Source: JABMQB01 sp963678235
Lineage (GTDB): Bacteria > Bacteroidota > Bacteroidia > Bacteroidales > Prolixibacteraceae
Assembly: GCA_963678235.1 (NCBI GenBank)
Contig: OY782766.1
Location: 372,001 to 436,000, forward strand
Direction of reading: 5' to 3'
DNA: 64,000 nt
The notes under the pieces were generated by a model. It did not search any database. It worked only from the letters and a program-made list of their open reading frames with translations, and was not told where the DNA came from. Below are positions 36,108 through 45,650 of the stretch, one piece after another (within the stretch, counting starts at the first letter, position 1; every line of letters starts with the position of its first letter). Both the position numbers and the translations under genes were made by a program.

Positions 36108-38528
36108 ATGGCAATAAAAAAAAGAAGTAAAAGAAAGGTTCCGAAACGAAATAAAAACAAGGCTAGCGGTATTCCTTTTTATAAAGATGAACGATTTTAT
36201 TTTATAATCGGGATTCTGATTCTCATTGTTGCTTCTTATTTATTGATATCGTTTATTTCGTTTTTATTTTTTGGGGCAGCCGACCATAGTAAATTGGACA
36301 TTAATGCAAAAGAACTTGTCTTTAATTCGAGCATAAATGTGCAAAATAAAGCAGGAAAGACAGGTGCTTATGTGTCTGATTTAATTATCAATAAAGGTTT
36401 TGGGATTGCTTCTTTTATTTTTATTTATATTTTATTTCAATTTGGATTAAAGGTATTGGGCAGGAAGCTTCCCAAGCTTCGTAAATCCATTCTTCTATCG
36501 CTTCTTTCAATCGTTTGGATATCTATATTTCTTGGTTTGGTTTTCATGAACAATAGCGGTGGAAGCTATGCATTTATTGGTGGGCAATATGGATTTGTAA
36601 TGTCGGTTTGGCTAAGTTCCATGTTGGGAAAAACCGGGACAGTTTTGTTATTGTTCTTAAGTGCCTTAATTGTTGCAGTTGTTAGTTTCGAGAATACATT
36701 GCCATGGATAAAAAAACGTTTCGAACGAAAACCAAAAGAAGAAGGGTTGTCGGAAGAAATAGATGATGAAATGGATTCTGAAGGGGAAATGATTTTTGAT
36801 GAATCAATTAGTAAGGTAATTGACGATGATGATATTGTAAAGGCAATATTTGATCCGGACGAAGCAGAGGATGATATTGAAATACCGATCGAAGAAGAAG
36901 AGGATGAAACGGAATTGGAAATAGAGGAACAAGCTGTTGCGAAAAATGATGAAGTAGCCGATCCGGAATTAACGGTAGAGGAAAAGCTTGAAGAAGAAGA
37001 GGGAAATCAGGCTGAAACCGTTATGGAAGATTTTGATCCGACCCTGGAATTGTCAAATTACAAAATCCCAACCATCGAGTTGTTGATCGATCACCAATTT
37101 GGAAATGCGGAGGTAAGCAACGAAGAATTGATTTCCAATAAAAACAAAATTGTTGAAACCCTAAGGCATTATAAAATTGAAATCACCAAGATTCGTGCAA
37201 CCATTGGACCTACAATTACCCTATATGAAATTGTACCCGCACCAGGTATTCGAATTGCAAAAATAAAAAACCTGGAGGATGATATTGCGTTAAGCCTTGC
37301 AGCACTTGGAATCAGGATTATTGCACCTATTCCGGGAAGGGGTACGATTGGAATTGAGGTACCAAACCAAAATCCGGAAGTGGTTTCAATGAAGTCAATC
37401 ATCAGTTCTAAAAAGTTCCAGGAGTCGACCGGGGAATTGCCCATGGTGCTTGGGAAAACCATTTCAAACGAAACGTACATGTTTGATTTGGTTAAAATGC
37501 CACATATTTTGGTTGCTGGGGCTACCGGACAAGGTAAATCAGTTGGTTTAAATGTGATGATAACCTCGTTGATGTACAAGAAGCATCCATCGCAATTAAA
37601 ATTTGTATTTATCGATCCCAAAAAGGTTGAATTAAGTATTTATTCTTCCATCGAGAATCATTTTCTGGCGAAATTGCCAGGAGAGGATGATTCTATAATT
37701 ACCGATATCCAGAAGGTTAAAAATACGCTCAATTCTATTAATATTGAGATGGACACCAGGTATGATTTACTGAAAAGTGCACATGCCAGGAACATCAAAG
37801 AATACAACAAAAAATTTATCAGCCGACGTTTAAATCCGGAAAAAGGGCATCATTTTCTGCCTTATATCGTGGTTGTTGTGGATGAATTTGCCGATTTAAT
37901 CATGACTGCAGGCAAAGAAATAGAGTTGCCAATTGCCCGTATTGCACAGCTTGCAAGGGCAGTCGGTATTCATATGATCATAGCAACACAAAGACCATCA
38001 ACAAATATTATTACCGGGGTGATAAAAGCTAATTTCCCGGCAAGGATTGCTTTTAAAGTGGCATCAATGATCGATTCGAGGACAATTCTTGATACGCCGG
38101 GCGCCAACCAGTTAATTGGGAAAGGTGACATGTTAATTGCCAATGGAAGTAACCTAACAAGGGTGCAGTGCGCATTTATTGATACGCCGGAAGTGGAAAA
38201 AATATGTGAATACATTGCCGGGCAACAGGCATACCCGCATCCATACTTATTACCTGAATATGTTGGTGAAGGCGAGGAAGGTGTTGAAGCCGACCTAAAT
38301 AATGTGGATGAGCTTTTTGAGGAAGCAGCAAGGTTAATTGTATTGAACCAGATGGGATCGACTTCCATGATCCAGCGAAAACTATCGATTGGCTATAACC
38401 GCGCGGGTCGAATTATGGACCAAATGGAAGCTGCAGGAATTGTTGGACCGAGCGAAGGAAGCAAAGCAAGACAGGTTCATGTACAAGACGAATATAGTTT
38501 GGAACAAATATTGAATGGCTTGAATTAA
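36108..38528 (+). CDS. ftsK: FtsK/SpoIIIE DNA translocase
   Basis: Membrane-anchored motor that pumps chromosome ends apart at the division septum. Layout: basic start, about four transmembrane helices (about 28-200), a very acidic linker (about 210-300, rich in Glu and Asp), then alpha and beta motor domains with Walker A GATGQGKS (471-478) and Walker B VVVDEFADL (about 585), and a C-terminal winged-helix gamma domain (RKLSIGYNRAGRIMDQME). The 806-aa length is normal for Bacteroidota FtsK. lolA follows after 10 bp, probably in the same transcript. Confidence 0.96.
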   Translation: MAIKKRSKRKVPKRNKNKASGIPFYKDERFYFIIGILILIVASYLLISFISFLFFGAADHSKLDINAKELVFNSSINVQNKAGKTGAYVSDLIINKGFGIASFIFIYILFQFGLKVLGRKLPKLRKSILLSLLSIVWISIFLGLVFMNNSGGSYAFIGGQYGFVMSVWLSSMLGKTGTVLLLFLSALIVAVVSFENTLPWIKKRFERKPKEEGLSEEIDDEMDSEGEMIFDESISKVIDDDDIVKAIFDPDEAEDDIEIPIEEEEDETELEIEEQAVAKNDEVADPELTVEEKLEEEEGNQAETVMEDFDPTLELSNYKIPTIELLIDHQFGNAEVSNEELISNKNKIVETLRHYKIEITKIRATIGPTITLYEIVPAPGIRIAKIKNLEDDIALSLAALGIRIIAPIPGRGTIGIEVPNQNPEVVSMKSIISSKKFQESTGELPMVLGKTISNETYMFDLVKMPHILVAGATGQGKSVGLNVMITSLMYKKHPSQLKFVFIDPKKVELSIYSSIENHFLAKLPGEDDSIITDIQKVKNTLNSINIEMDTRYDLLKSAHARNIKEYNKKFISRRLNPEKGHHFLPYIVVVVDEFADLIMTAGKEIELPIARIAQLARAVGIHMIIATQRPSTNIITGVIKANFPARIAFKVASMIDSRTILDTPGANQLIGKGDMLIANGSNLTRVQCAFIDTPEVEKICEYIAGQQAYPHPYLLPEYVGEGEEGVEADLNNVDELFEEAARLIVLNQMGSTSMIQRKLSIGYNRAGRIMDQMEAAGIVGPSEGSKARQVHVQDEYSLEQILNGLN

Positions 38529-38538
38529 AAAAATTAGA

Positions 38539-39189
38539 ATGAAGAAGAATTTAGGAACAATACTACTTTTATTGTTCACAACAATTGCTTTTGCACAACA
38601 AGATAAAAAGGCAAAAGAAATCTTAGATCAGGTGAGTGAAAAAGTTAAGTCTTATGAGACCATATCTGCTGAAATAGCATATACCCTGGAAAATAAGGAA
38701 GAGAAAATTTCAGAGAAAAGCACGTATTCTTTAAAACTAAAAGGGGATAAATACCGCTTATTGTTGCCGGATATAGGTATTCAATATTATTCCGACGGAC
38801 AAACCATTTGGGCATACCAGGAAGATGGGAACCAGGTGAGTATTTCGAATAGGGAAGATAGCGAAGATGACTTGATGGACCCGGCAAAAATTTTCCAGAT
38901 TTACGAAGAGGGGTTTGATTATAAATTTATTGAAGAGAAAAAGGAAAAAGGGCAATCAGTCTATTATATCGACCTTATTCCGCAAACGGATGATCAGGAT
39001 TTTAAGAAAATCACCATGTGTATTGATAAAACTACCATGTTGATTAAAAAAGCGATTACCTATGGGCACGAAGGCAATGTTTACATTTTGGAAATAGCAA
39101 AAATGGAAACCAATAAGCCAATGGCCGAATCCACATTTGTTTTTAACACGGCAAATTACCACGATATAGAAATCATCGATTTCAGGTAA
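38539..39189 (+). CDS. lolA: LolA-like outer-membrane lipoprotein carrier
   Basis: Periplasmic chaperone family LolA, 216 aa, with a signal peptide (about 1-20, ending AFAQ). It has the curved antiparallel sheet signature: AKEILDQVSEKVKSYETISAEIAYTL at the start, GDKYRLLLPDIGIQYYSDGQTIWAY, and a C-terminal F-x-FN motif (STFVFN). The ftsK-lolA order is common in Bacteroidota and also resembles the ftsK-lolA pair of proteobacteria. A bidirectional terminator follows. Confidence 0.9.
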   Translation: MKKNLGTILLLLFTTIAFAQQDKKAKEILDQVSEKVKSYETISAEIAYTLENKEEKISEKSTYSLKLKGDKYRLLLPDIGIQYYSDGQTIWAYQEDGNQVSISNREDSEDDLMDPAKIFQIYEEGFDYKFIEEKKEKGQSVYYIDLIPQTDDQDFKKITMCIDKTTMLIKKAITYGHEGNVYILEIAKMETNKPMAESTFVFNTANYHDIEIIDFR

Positions 39190-39191
39190 TA

Positions 39192-39235
39192 AAAAAATCC
39201 CTGCTAACTTGTTCTCAAATTGGCAGGGATTTTTT
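39192..39235. terminator. Bidirectional terminator between lolA and pyk
   Basis: 13-bp perfect stem AAAAAATCCCTGC / GCAGGGATTTTTT, giving T-runs on both strands between convergent genes. Confidence 0.9.
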
Positions 39236-39250
39236 ACATCAATTCAGTGT

Positions 39251-40693
39251 CTAAATATCTTTGTAGTCAGTTTCTTTTTTCGGACGATGCCCTTTGCTTA
39301 GTTGCCCGGCTTTCGAAATTTCAAGAAAAGTCGCTCCACAATCTTCTCCAAACCTTCCGCCAACATAAATTATCAAATCATCTTTCTCAATTTTTTGATC
39401 TTCAATCAATGATTTTATGGCAGCTTTTTCAATCCTGAACTTATTCTTTTTCATAGGTAAGTAGCTTGGGAATATACCATAAGACAAGGCCATTTGCCTG
39501 ACTACATATGATGAGTGGCATTTTGCAAAAACCGGAACATCTGATCGATAAGCAGCTAAATACCTGGCTGTCCTTCCTGTCGTTGTTGTGGTGATAATTG
39601 CCTTTGGTTTAAGTTCCTTGGCAGCCCTTATTGCCGATTGCGCCAAATAAGTTGGAATTTCCTGGTGAATTGCAGGGATGGTGAAATCATTCCTTTTGTC
39701 TTTTCCTTTTTCTGATTCCCGTGCGATCTTGTCCATTGTTTTTACCGCTTCAACAGGATATTTGCCATTAGCAGTTTCACCACTAAGCATAATCGCATCG
39801 GTTCGCGAATAAATGGCATTTGCAACATCGCTAACTTCTGCCCTGGTAGGCCTTGGATGTTCGATCATGCTGTGAAGCATTTGCGTAGCAATAATTACCG
39901 GTTTCTTTTGTTGAACAGCTTTTCGGATCAACAAACGCTGGATGCCGGGAATTTTTTCTGCCGGGATTTCAATGCCAAGGTCGCCCCGTGCAACCATAAT
40001 ACCGTCTGAATATTCTAAAATTTCATCGATATTGTTAACACCATCAAGGTCTTCAATTTTTGAGACTATTTCAATGGTGCTCGAATGATGGTTTAATATG
40101 TCTCTCACAGAAAGTACATCCTCTTTGTTCCGAACAAACGAATGGGCAATAAAATCCAGGTCATTTTCAATCGCAAAAAGGATAAAATCCTTGTCTTTTT
40201 CAGAAAGTGAAGGAAGGTTAATAGTTACCCCCGGAACATTTATACTTTTCTTATTCTTAATCGTTCCATTGTTTAATACCAGGCAGGAAAGATAGTCGTC
40301 TTTTTGTTCTTTCACCTCTAATTCAATGTCACCATCATCGATTAATATTTTGCTTCCAATCGGGATACTTTTTGCAAAATCGGGGTAGGAAACATGCAAT
40401 TGATGTAGCTTTGAGGAGAAATTTTCACCTGAAATAGTAATCGTTTCACCTTCTTTAACCTCCAGGTTCGATTCTAAATTTACGGTCCTGATCTCCGGTC
40501 CTTTTGTGTCGATTAATATGGCAATATCTTTCGATACGCTCCGAATATTATCAACTACTTTTTTACCGCTTTCTTTATTAATATGGGCCGTGTTGATCCT
40601 GGCAACATTCATGCCTGCATCATACAAAGATTTGATAAAGTCGATATCGCACCTTTGGTCTGATATGGTTGCTACTATTTTTGTAAGTCTCAT
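39251..40693 (-). CDS. pyk: Pyruvate kinase
   Basis: Final ATP-forming step of glycolysis (PEP to pyruvate), 480 aa. N-terminal KIVATISDQR and MNVARINTAH, the B-domain, then MVARGDLGIEIP (catalytic loop), IATQMLHSMIEHPRPTRAEVSDVANAI and DAIMLSGETANGKYP are all present. The HPxPTRAEV and SGETA motifs are diagnostic. The C-terminal regulatory domain is complete. aroQ lies 184 bp upstream on the same strand. Cytoplasmic. Confidence 0.97.
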   Translation of the reverse strand: MRLTKIVATISDQRCDIDFIKSLYDAGMNVARINTAHINKESGKKVVDNIRSVSKDIAILIDTKGPEIRTVNLESNLEVKEGETITISGENFSSKLHQLHVSYPDFAKSIPIGSKILIDDGDIELEVKEQKDDYLSCLVLNNGTIKNKKSINVPGVTINLPSLSEKDKDFILFAIENDLDFIAHSFVRNKEDVLSVRDILNHHSSTIEIVSKIEDLDGVNNIDEILEYSDGIMVARGDLGIEIPAEKIPGIQRLLIRKAVQQKKPVIIATQMLHSMIEHPRPTRAEVSDVANAIYSRTDAIMLSGETANGKYPVEAVKTMDKIARESEKGKDKRNDFTIPAIHQEIPTYLAQSAIRAAKELKPKAIITTTTTGRTARYLAAYRSDVPVFAKCHSSYVVRQMALSYGIFPSYLPMKKNKFRIEKAAIKSLIEDQKIEKDDLIIYVGGRFGEDCGATFLEISKAGQLSKGHRPKKETDYKDI

Positions 40694-40877
40694 ATATCTA
40701 TTTTTATTTCGCGGCGCAAAGCTATTTTATTTTTTAATCGGAACGGAAATTAATTGTTAAGCTTATTAATATACCTTTTATCCTTAACGTTTAGTTTACT
40801 GCAAGCAGTAAGAATATTGTTAATAGGGTACTTGTAAAGTCTTTAACTACAATTGTTTGGCTAAACTCTATTTGAAA

Positions 40878-41309
40878 TTATTCATTTGCCTTCATGTTTA
40901 TAAATGCTTCAATTGCAAGTTTATACGATAATAATCCGAAACCCATAATACAACCTGTGCATACAGGACCAATAATCGATTTGTGCCTAAATTCTTCCCG
41001 AGTTAAAGTATTTGAAATGTGAACCTCAATTACCTTAGTGCTTACCCCGGCAATTGCATCACGAAGTGCTACAGAAGTATGGGTATATGCACCTGCATTA
41101 ATTATAATGCCGTCGATATCAAAACCATTTTCATGGATTTTGTCCAATAATTCACCTTCGATATTGGATTGAAAGTAGGTTAATCCGATTTCAGGATATT
41201 CGGATTGGAGCAAGGAAAAGAACTCTTCGAAATTTTTGTCGCCGTATATATTTTTCTCCCTTTTGCCCAACAAATTCAGGTTTGGTCCATTGATGATTAA
41301 TAGCTTCAT
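40878..41309 (-). CDS. aroQ: Type II 3-dehydroquinate dehydratase
   Basis: Third step of the shikimate pathway. At 143 aa it has the type II pattern: start LIINGPNLNLLGKRE followed by the flexible-lid Tyr (IYG), the substrate-binding NAGAYTHTSVALRDAI, and EVHISN with the catalytic His. It is divergent from xerD across 224 bp with no obvious regulatory motif, a neighbour pair often seen in Bacteroidota. Confidence 0.96.
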   Translation of the reverse strand: MKLLIINGPNLNLLGKREKNIYGDKNFEEFFSLLQSEYPEIGLTYFQSNIEGELLDKIHENGFDIDGIIINAGAYTHTSVALRDAIAGVSTKVIEVHISNTLTREEFRHKSIIGPVCTGCIMGFGLLSYKLAIEAFINMKANE

Positions 41310-41533
41310 TGTAGAATATTATTTCAAATTAGATTATACCGTTGATAAACATAATTTATATTTTAGGGAATTTAATTGTTTTATATAACTATTTATTTTT
41401 TGATACGTAGTAAAAATTATGTAATTTAACTATGTATTGTGCATATTACTAGGCAAATAGCAAAGTAATAGTTTGGCTTTATTCAACCAAAAGTATACAA
41501 AAGTGTTTACTAAACAAAGTTAAAACAATTGTT

Positions 41534-42433
41534 ATGAAATGGGATGACAGCAAAAAGGGATACGAAAATTATCTCAAATTAGAAAAATCATTATCGCAGA
41601 ACTCTGTTGCTGCATATATTAATGATATTACGAAGTTGGCCCTTTTTCTGGAAGATAACTATAACGCAATGTCACCGGAAAATGTGAAACTTACACATCT
41701 GAAAAGTTTTCTGGAGTATCTAAATAATAATGGGGTTAGTCCAAGAACCCAAGCACGAACGATTTCTGGTATAAAATCATTTTTTAAATACCTTTTGATT
41801 GAGGAAAAAGTGGATAGTGATCCCACATCGTTACTTGAAGCGCCTAAGATTGGACGAAAGCTACCCGTTGTACTTTCAATGGAAGAAATTGATAGCATTA
41901 TTGGCAGTATTGATTTGTCGAAACCAGAGGGGCAGCGAAACAAAGCGATGCTGGAAACTTTGTACAGTTGTGGCTTGCGTGTTTCTGAATTGGTGAATTT
42001 AAAATTAACAAACTTGTTTTTCGAACAGGGTTTTGTTAAAGTTGAAGGCAAAGGGGAAAAGGAAAGGCTTGTACCAATAAGCAAAAGTGCAATTGTTGAA
42101 ATTAACAAATACCTTAGCGAAAAGCGAAAATTACTTAAAGTTAGTAAAGAGAGCGAAAATGTGCTGTTCCTGAATAGGAGAGGGAAACGGTTGAGCAGGG
42201 TGATGGTTTTTACAATTATTAAAAATGTTGCTGCTAAAGTAGGATTGGATAAAAAAATCAGCCCGCATACGTTTAGGCATTCATTTGCTACCCATCTGGT
42301 AAACGGAGGTGCCGATTTGAGGGCCGTTCAGGAAATGCTTGGGCATGAATCTATACTAACAACTGAAATTTATACTCATCTGGACAGGGATTACCTGAAA
42401 TCAACCATTAACCAATTTCATCCAAGGTCATAA
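41534..42433 (+). CDS. xerD: Tyrosine recombinase XerD
   Basis: Chromosome dimer resolution recombinase, 299 aa. The N-terminal SAM-like core-binding domain is at about 1-105, and the catalytic domain carries the full set R149 (GLRVSEL), K173, H245 and R248 (SPHTFRHSFATHL), H271 (GHESI) and nucleophile Y280 (EIYTH). Length and motif order match core XerD rather than a phage integrase. No attachment-site repeats or mobile genes flank it. Confidence 0.93.
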   Translation: MKWDDSKKGYENYLKLEKSLSQNSVAAYINDITKLALFLEDNYNAMSPENVKLTHLKSFLEYLNNNGVSPRTQARTISGIKSFFKYLLIEEKVDSDPTSLLEAPKIGRKLPVVLSMEEIDSIIGSIDLSKPEGQRNKAMLETLYSCGLRVSELVNLKLTNLFFEQGFVKVEGKGEKERLVPISKSAIVEINKYLSEKRKLLKVSKESENVLFLNRRGKRLSRVMVFTIIKNVAAKVGLDKKISPHTFRHSFATHLVNGGADLRAVQEMLGHESILTTEIYTHLDRDYLKSTINQFHPRS

Positions 42434-42460
42434 TTTTATTTGACAATAATAATCTCTATG

Positions 42461-42501
42461 AATGTTGCAAGCAAAATCGTGTTTGCAACATTTCTATTTT
42501 T
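42461..42501 (+). terminator. Terminator after xerD
   Basis: Perfect 10-bp stem AATGTTGCAA / TTGCAACATT with a 12-nt loop and a T-rich tail (TCTATTTTT). Confidence 0.75.
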
Positions 42502-42600
42502 ATGGCGTAGGTAATAATATTTGCCTGTAAAAACAATGCATTATGTTTATGTGTTAAGAGAATGTTTAATTGTAATGAAATAAGTCCGTATATGTCCGAT

Positions 42601-42635
42601 TTTGCCTACCCAATAAGAAAAAAAAATTATTTTTG
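42601..42635 (+). promoter_or_regulatory. Promoter of pckA
   Basis: A TTTG -33 element (42601-42604) and an exact TATTTTTG -7 box (42628-42635), 23 bp apart, fit the Bacteroidota consensus. They leave a leader of about 50 nt before the start codon. Confidence 0.6.
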
Positions 42636-42688
42636 TGCCCGAGTAAATTTGAATCATGTCGCATTAAAAAGTTAATTATTAAGTAGTT

Positions 42689-44293
42689 ATGAAAAATTTA
42701 GATTTAAGCAAGTACGGAATTGTTGATGTAAAAGAAATTGTATACAATCCTTCATACGAGCAACTATTCGAAGAGGAAATGAACCCTTCACTGGAAGGTT
42801 TTGAAAAAGGTCAGTTAACTGAGTTGGATGCAGTTAACGTGATGACAGGTGAATTTACCGGACGTTCTCCTAAGGACAAATTTATCGTTGATAACGAAGA
42901 ATCAAGTGATATTTGGTGGACTTCTCCTGAGTCTCCAAACGACAATAAAAAAGTTTCAGAAGAAGCTTGGTCACATTTAAAAGAAATTACAACAAAACAA
43001 CTTTCAGGAAAACGTTTATTCGTAGTGGATACTTTCTTGGGTGCAAACGAAAACTCTCGTTTGAAAATCCGTTTCATCATGGAAGTTGCTTGGCAAGCAC
43101 ACTTTGTTACAAATATGTTCATCCGTCCAACTGCTGAAGAATTGGAAACTTACGGAGAGCCTGATTTTGTTGCAATGAATGCTTCAAAAACTTCAAATGA
43201 TAAGTGGCAAGAATTTGGCATGAATTCAGAAGTTTACACGGTATTCAACCTAAAAGAAAAAATGCAGGTTATCGGTGGTAGCTGGTATGGTGGTGAGATG
43301 AAAAAAGGTATGTTCGCTATGATGAACTACTACTTGCCAAAAGCTGGTATGGCTTCAATGCATTGTTCTGCAAACGTTGGTAAAGACGGTGATGTTGCTA
43401 TCTTCTTCGGTCTTTCAGGTACTGGTAAAACTACACTTTCAACCGATCCAAACCGCCAGCTAATTGGTGACGATGAGCACGGTTGGGATGATGACGGTAT
43501 CTTCAACTTCGAAGGTGGATGTTACGCAAAAACTATCAACTTGGATAAAGAAGCTGAACCAGAAATTTATGGTGCAATCAAACGTAATGCATTGCTTGAA
43601 AACGTTACTGTTGACGAGAATGGCAAAATTGATTTTAACGATGGTTCGGTAACTGCAAACACTCGTGTTTCTTACCCAATTTATCACATTGAAAATATTG
43701 TTAAGCCAGTTTCAAAAGCAGGTCACGCAAACAAAGTTATCTTCTTAACTGCTGATGCATTTGGAGTATTGCCTCCAGTTGCTAAACTTACTCCGGAACA
43801 AACTCAATACCACTTCCTTTCAGGATTTACTGCAAAATTAGCTGGTACTGAGCGTGGTGTAACTACTCCGCAACCTACTTTCTCTGCTTGTTTTGGTGCT
43901 GCATTCCTTTCACTTCACCCAACTAAATACGGTGAGGAATTAGTGAAAAAAATGGAAGAGCATGGAGCAGAAGCATATTTGGTGAACACTGGTTGGAACG
44001 GTACAGGTAAACGTATCTCTATCCAGGATACACGTGGTATTATTACTGCTATCCTTGATGGTTCTATCGAAAGTGCACCTACAAAGAACCTTCCAGTATT
44101 CAATCTTGAAATTCCTACTGAATTGAAAGGTGTTGATACAAAAGTTCTTGACCCACGCGACACTTATGCAGATGTTGCTGAGTGGAATGAAAAAGCTCAA
44201 GACCTTGGTGGCCGTTTTATCAAAAACTTCGTTAAATACACTGACAACGAAGCTGGTAAAGCATTGGTTGCTGCTGGTCCTCAAATTGACTAA
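42689..44293 (+). CDS. pckA: ATP-dependent phosphoenolpyruvate carboxykinase
   Basis: Interconverts oxaloacetate and PEP with ATP/ADP, the main gluconeogenic or CO2-fixing anaplerotic enzyme in many Bacteroidota. GRSPKDKFIV, the PEPCK kinase-1a motif GLSGTGKTTLS (241-251), DDEHGW and NTGWNGTG are all present. The 534-aa length is normal. Codon use differs from its neighbours: CGT for Arg and C- or T-ending codons such as TTC, AAC, ACT and GGT are strongly preferred, as expected for a very highly expressed gene. It has its own promoter and a strong terminator. Confidence 0.97.
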   Translation: MKNLDLSKYGIVDVKEIVYNPSYEQLFEEEMNPSLEGFEKGQLTELDAVNVMTGEFTGRSPKDKFIVDNEESSDIWWTSPESPNDNKKVSEEAWSHLKEITTKQLSGKRLFVVDTFLGANENSRLKIRFIMEVAWQAHFVTNMFIRPTAEELETYGEPDFVAMNASKTSNDKWQEFGMNSEVYTVFNLKEKMQVIGGSWYGGEMKKGMFAMMNYYLPKAGMASMHCSANVGKDGDVAIFFGLSGTGKTTLSTDPNRQLIGDDEHGWDDDGIFNFEGGCYAKTINLDKEAEPEIYGAIKRNALLENVTVDENGKIDFNDGSVTANTRVSYPIYHIENIVKPVSKAGHANKVIFLTADAFGVLPPVAKLTPEQTQYHFLSGFTAKLAGTERGVTTPQPTFSACFGAAFLSLHPTKYGEELVKKMEEHGAEAYLVNTGWNGTGKRISIQDTRGIITAILDGSIESAPTKNLPVFNLEIPTELKGVDTKVLDPRDTYADVAEWNEKAQDLGGRFIKNFVKYTDNEAGKALVAAGPQID

Positions 44294-44314
44294 TAACTAC
44301 TTGTTAATGATATT

Positions 44315-44350
44315 AAAACCTTCAGTCTATGGACTGGAGGTTTTTTTTTA
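44315..44350 (+). terminator. Strong terminator after pckA
   Basis: 13-pair stem AAAACCTTCAGTC / GACTGGAGGTTTT (one T-G) with a TATG loop and a nine-T tail. The A-rich left arm may also serve the convergent operon on the minus strand. Confidence 0.92.
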
Positions 44351-44379
44351 TACTTGTGAGATAAGGTCAGAATTTAAGC

Positions 44380-44931
44380 TTATTGTAAAGAATTTAGAAC
44401 GGCATCCATATTCGAAAGGTTTTCAGTTGAGTAACCTTGTTTAAAATATAATATTTTTTTATCGTGAATGATCACATTAGTTGGGAGTAATTCCGGGTAT
44501 CTACCTTTTTTTATCGAGCTATCTGGATTTAAAGAGAAAATATAATTTGTTAGTCTTTTTTCTTCGTAAAGTATAAAAAATCTGGGTTCATTTTTTTGAA
44601 GCTCAATCCATTCCAATACTTTATTTTCTGATTCAGTTGTTACACCTAGAAATAAGGTGTTTTCATTCTCATACTTATTTACCAACTTGTTTAGTTGTGG
44701 AATTTCTTTTTGACATGGTCCACACCAGGTTGCCCAAAGGTTAATTACCAACGTTTCTGTTTCTGATTCATCCGAAAGCAAATCGTCACTTTTTAAAATT
44801 GCTCGAATTGGTAAATCTGGGGAATCAGCAGTATTGTAAAATCTTGTTGAACTATATATAGCAAGCTCATTGTTTAGGATCATTGCAATGACAAAGCTCA
44901 TGCTTATAATTATTGGGAATTTTATCTTCAT
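44380..44931 (-). CDS. Membrane-anchored TlpA/thioredoxin-like protein
   Basis: Thiol-disulfide oxidoreductase of the TlpA/AhpC-TSA superfamily, 183 aa. A single N-terminal hydrophobic anchor (about 5-27) without a lipobox is followed by an export-side thioredoxin domain with the redox pair ATWCGPC (C70, C73) and a cis-Pro region (ELLPTNVIIHD). It is last in a five-gene overlapping set, sharing 4 bp (ATGA) with the permease gene. It probably reduces or oxidises cysteines outside the cytoplasmic membrane as part of this locus. Substrate unknown. Confidence 0.85.
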   Translation of the reverse strand: MKIKFPIIISMSFVIAMILNNELAIYSSTRFYNTADSPDLPIRAILKSDDLLSDESETETLVINLWATWCGPCQKEIPQLNKLVNKYENENTLFLGVTTESENKVLEWIELQKNEPRFFILYEEKRLTNYIFSLNPDSSIKKGRYPELLPTNVIIHDKKILYFKQGYSTENLSNMDAVLNSLQ

Positions 44932-45650
44932 ATAAACATTCTTTTTTGAGTGTGTAATGATAGACCGAAGAAGATTATGATAGAATAAACTGCGATAGGC
45001 AGAATACTGACAGAAGACAAATAATTCTCTCCAATTAATTGATGAACAGATTGTAAGGGCAAAAATTCTCCAATAGTAAGCTCAAATTTGTTTTTTAGGA
45101 AACTACTTATCCAGAATTCTAGCATCCAATAGATCAACACAGGTAGGAGAATTACATAATTTTGGTACAATGAACCAATAAAAATTCCAAAATTTCCAAT
45201 TAGGAAAAAGTATAAAAACTGGGAAGATATTTCAAAGAAGTTAGTTTGAGAAGCAAGCTGTATTGGGTTGATGCTATAAAAAAAACTTAACCAAGAATTA
45301 CAGATATAATTCATTAACATAAATAAGAAAGCATTAAAACCAACCTGAAATAAGAAGTATGAGTATAACTTGTCTCTAGTCCATCCGAAAACTAATAAGC
45401 ATTTATAAAAGCCACTTTTGTTTAAATGTACAGAATGTTGTATCATCCAAATAAGAAAGAAAAATGCCAATTCTTTTGAATGGAAGACCTGTGTTGAGAC
45501 ATAGCTGGCCAGTTCATCTCCTTCAAAAGCTTTTTGTTTATTTCCTATCCAAAATGAAATAAAAGCGATAAACGACATCACTATGAATACCATTACAAAG
45601 GGGAGGATAATTTTCCTGCTGCGTAAAAGTTTAAGTTCAATTTTATGCAT
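44928..45650 (-). CDS. ABC-2-type transporter permease
   Basis: Integral membrane protein of 240 aa with about six hydrophobic helices and the ABC-2 arrangement: a first helix after a short basic N-terminus (LLRSRKIILPFVMVFIVMSF), four central helices and a last helix ending HTQKRMFI. Sequence motifs are weak, as usual for these permeases. Its identity rests on topology and its position directly beside the ATPase gene (stop and start abut at 45650/45651). It forms an export ABC complex with that ATPase (inference). Confidence 0.72.
   Translation of the reverse strand: MHKIELKLLRSRKIILPFVMVFIVMSFIAFISFWIGNKQKAFEGDELASYVSTQVFHSKELAFFFLIWMIQHSVHLNKSGFYKCLLVFGWTRDKLYSYFLFQVGFNAFLFMLMNYICNSWLSFFYSINPIQLASQTNFFEISSQFLYFFLIGNFGIFIGSLYQNYVILLPVLIYWMLEFWISSFLKNKFELTIGEFLPLQSVHQLIGENYLSSVSILPIAVYSIIIFFGLSLHTQKRMFI

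Noticed and set aside
41534..42433. Integrase of a mobile element
   Set aside because: All motifs and length fit core XerD, the neighbours are housekeeping genes, and no direct repeats or attachment sites are visible.
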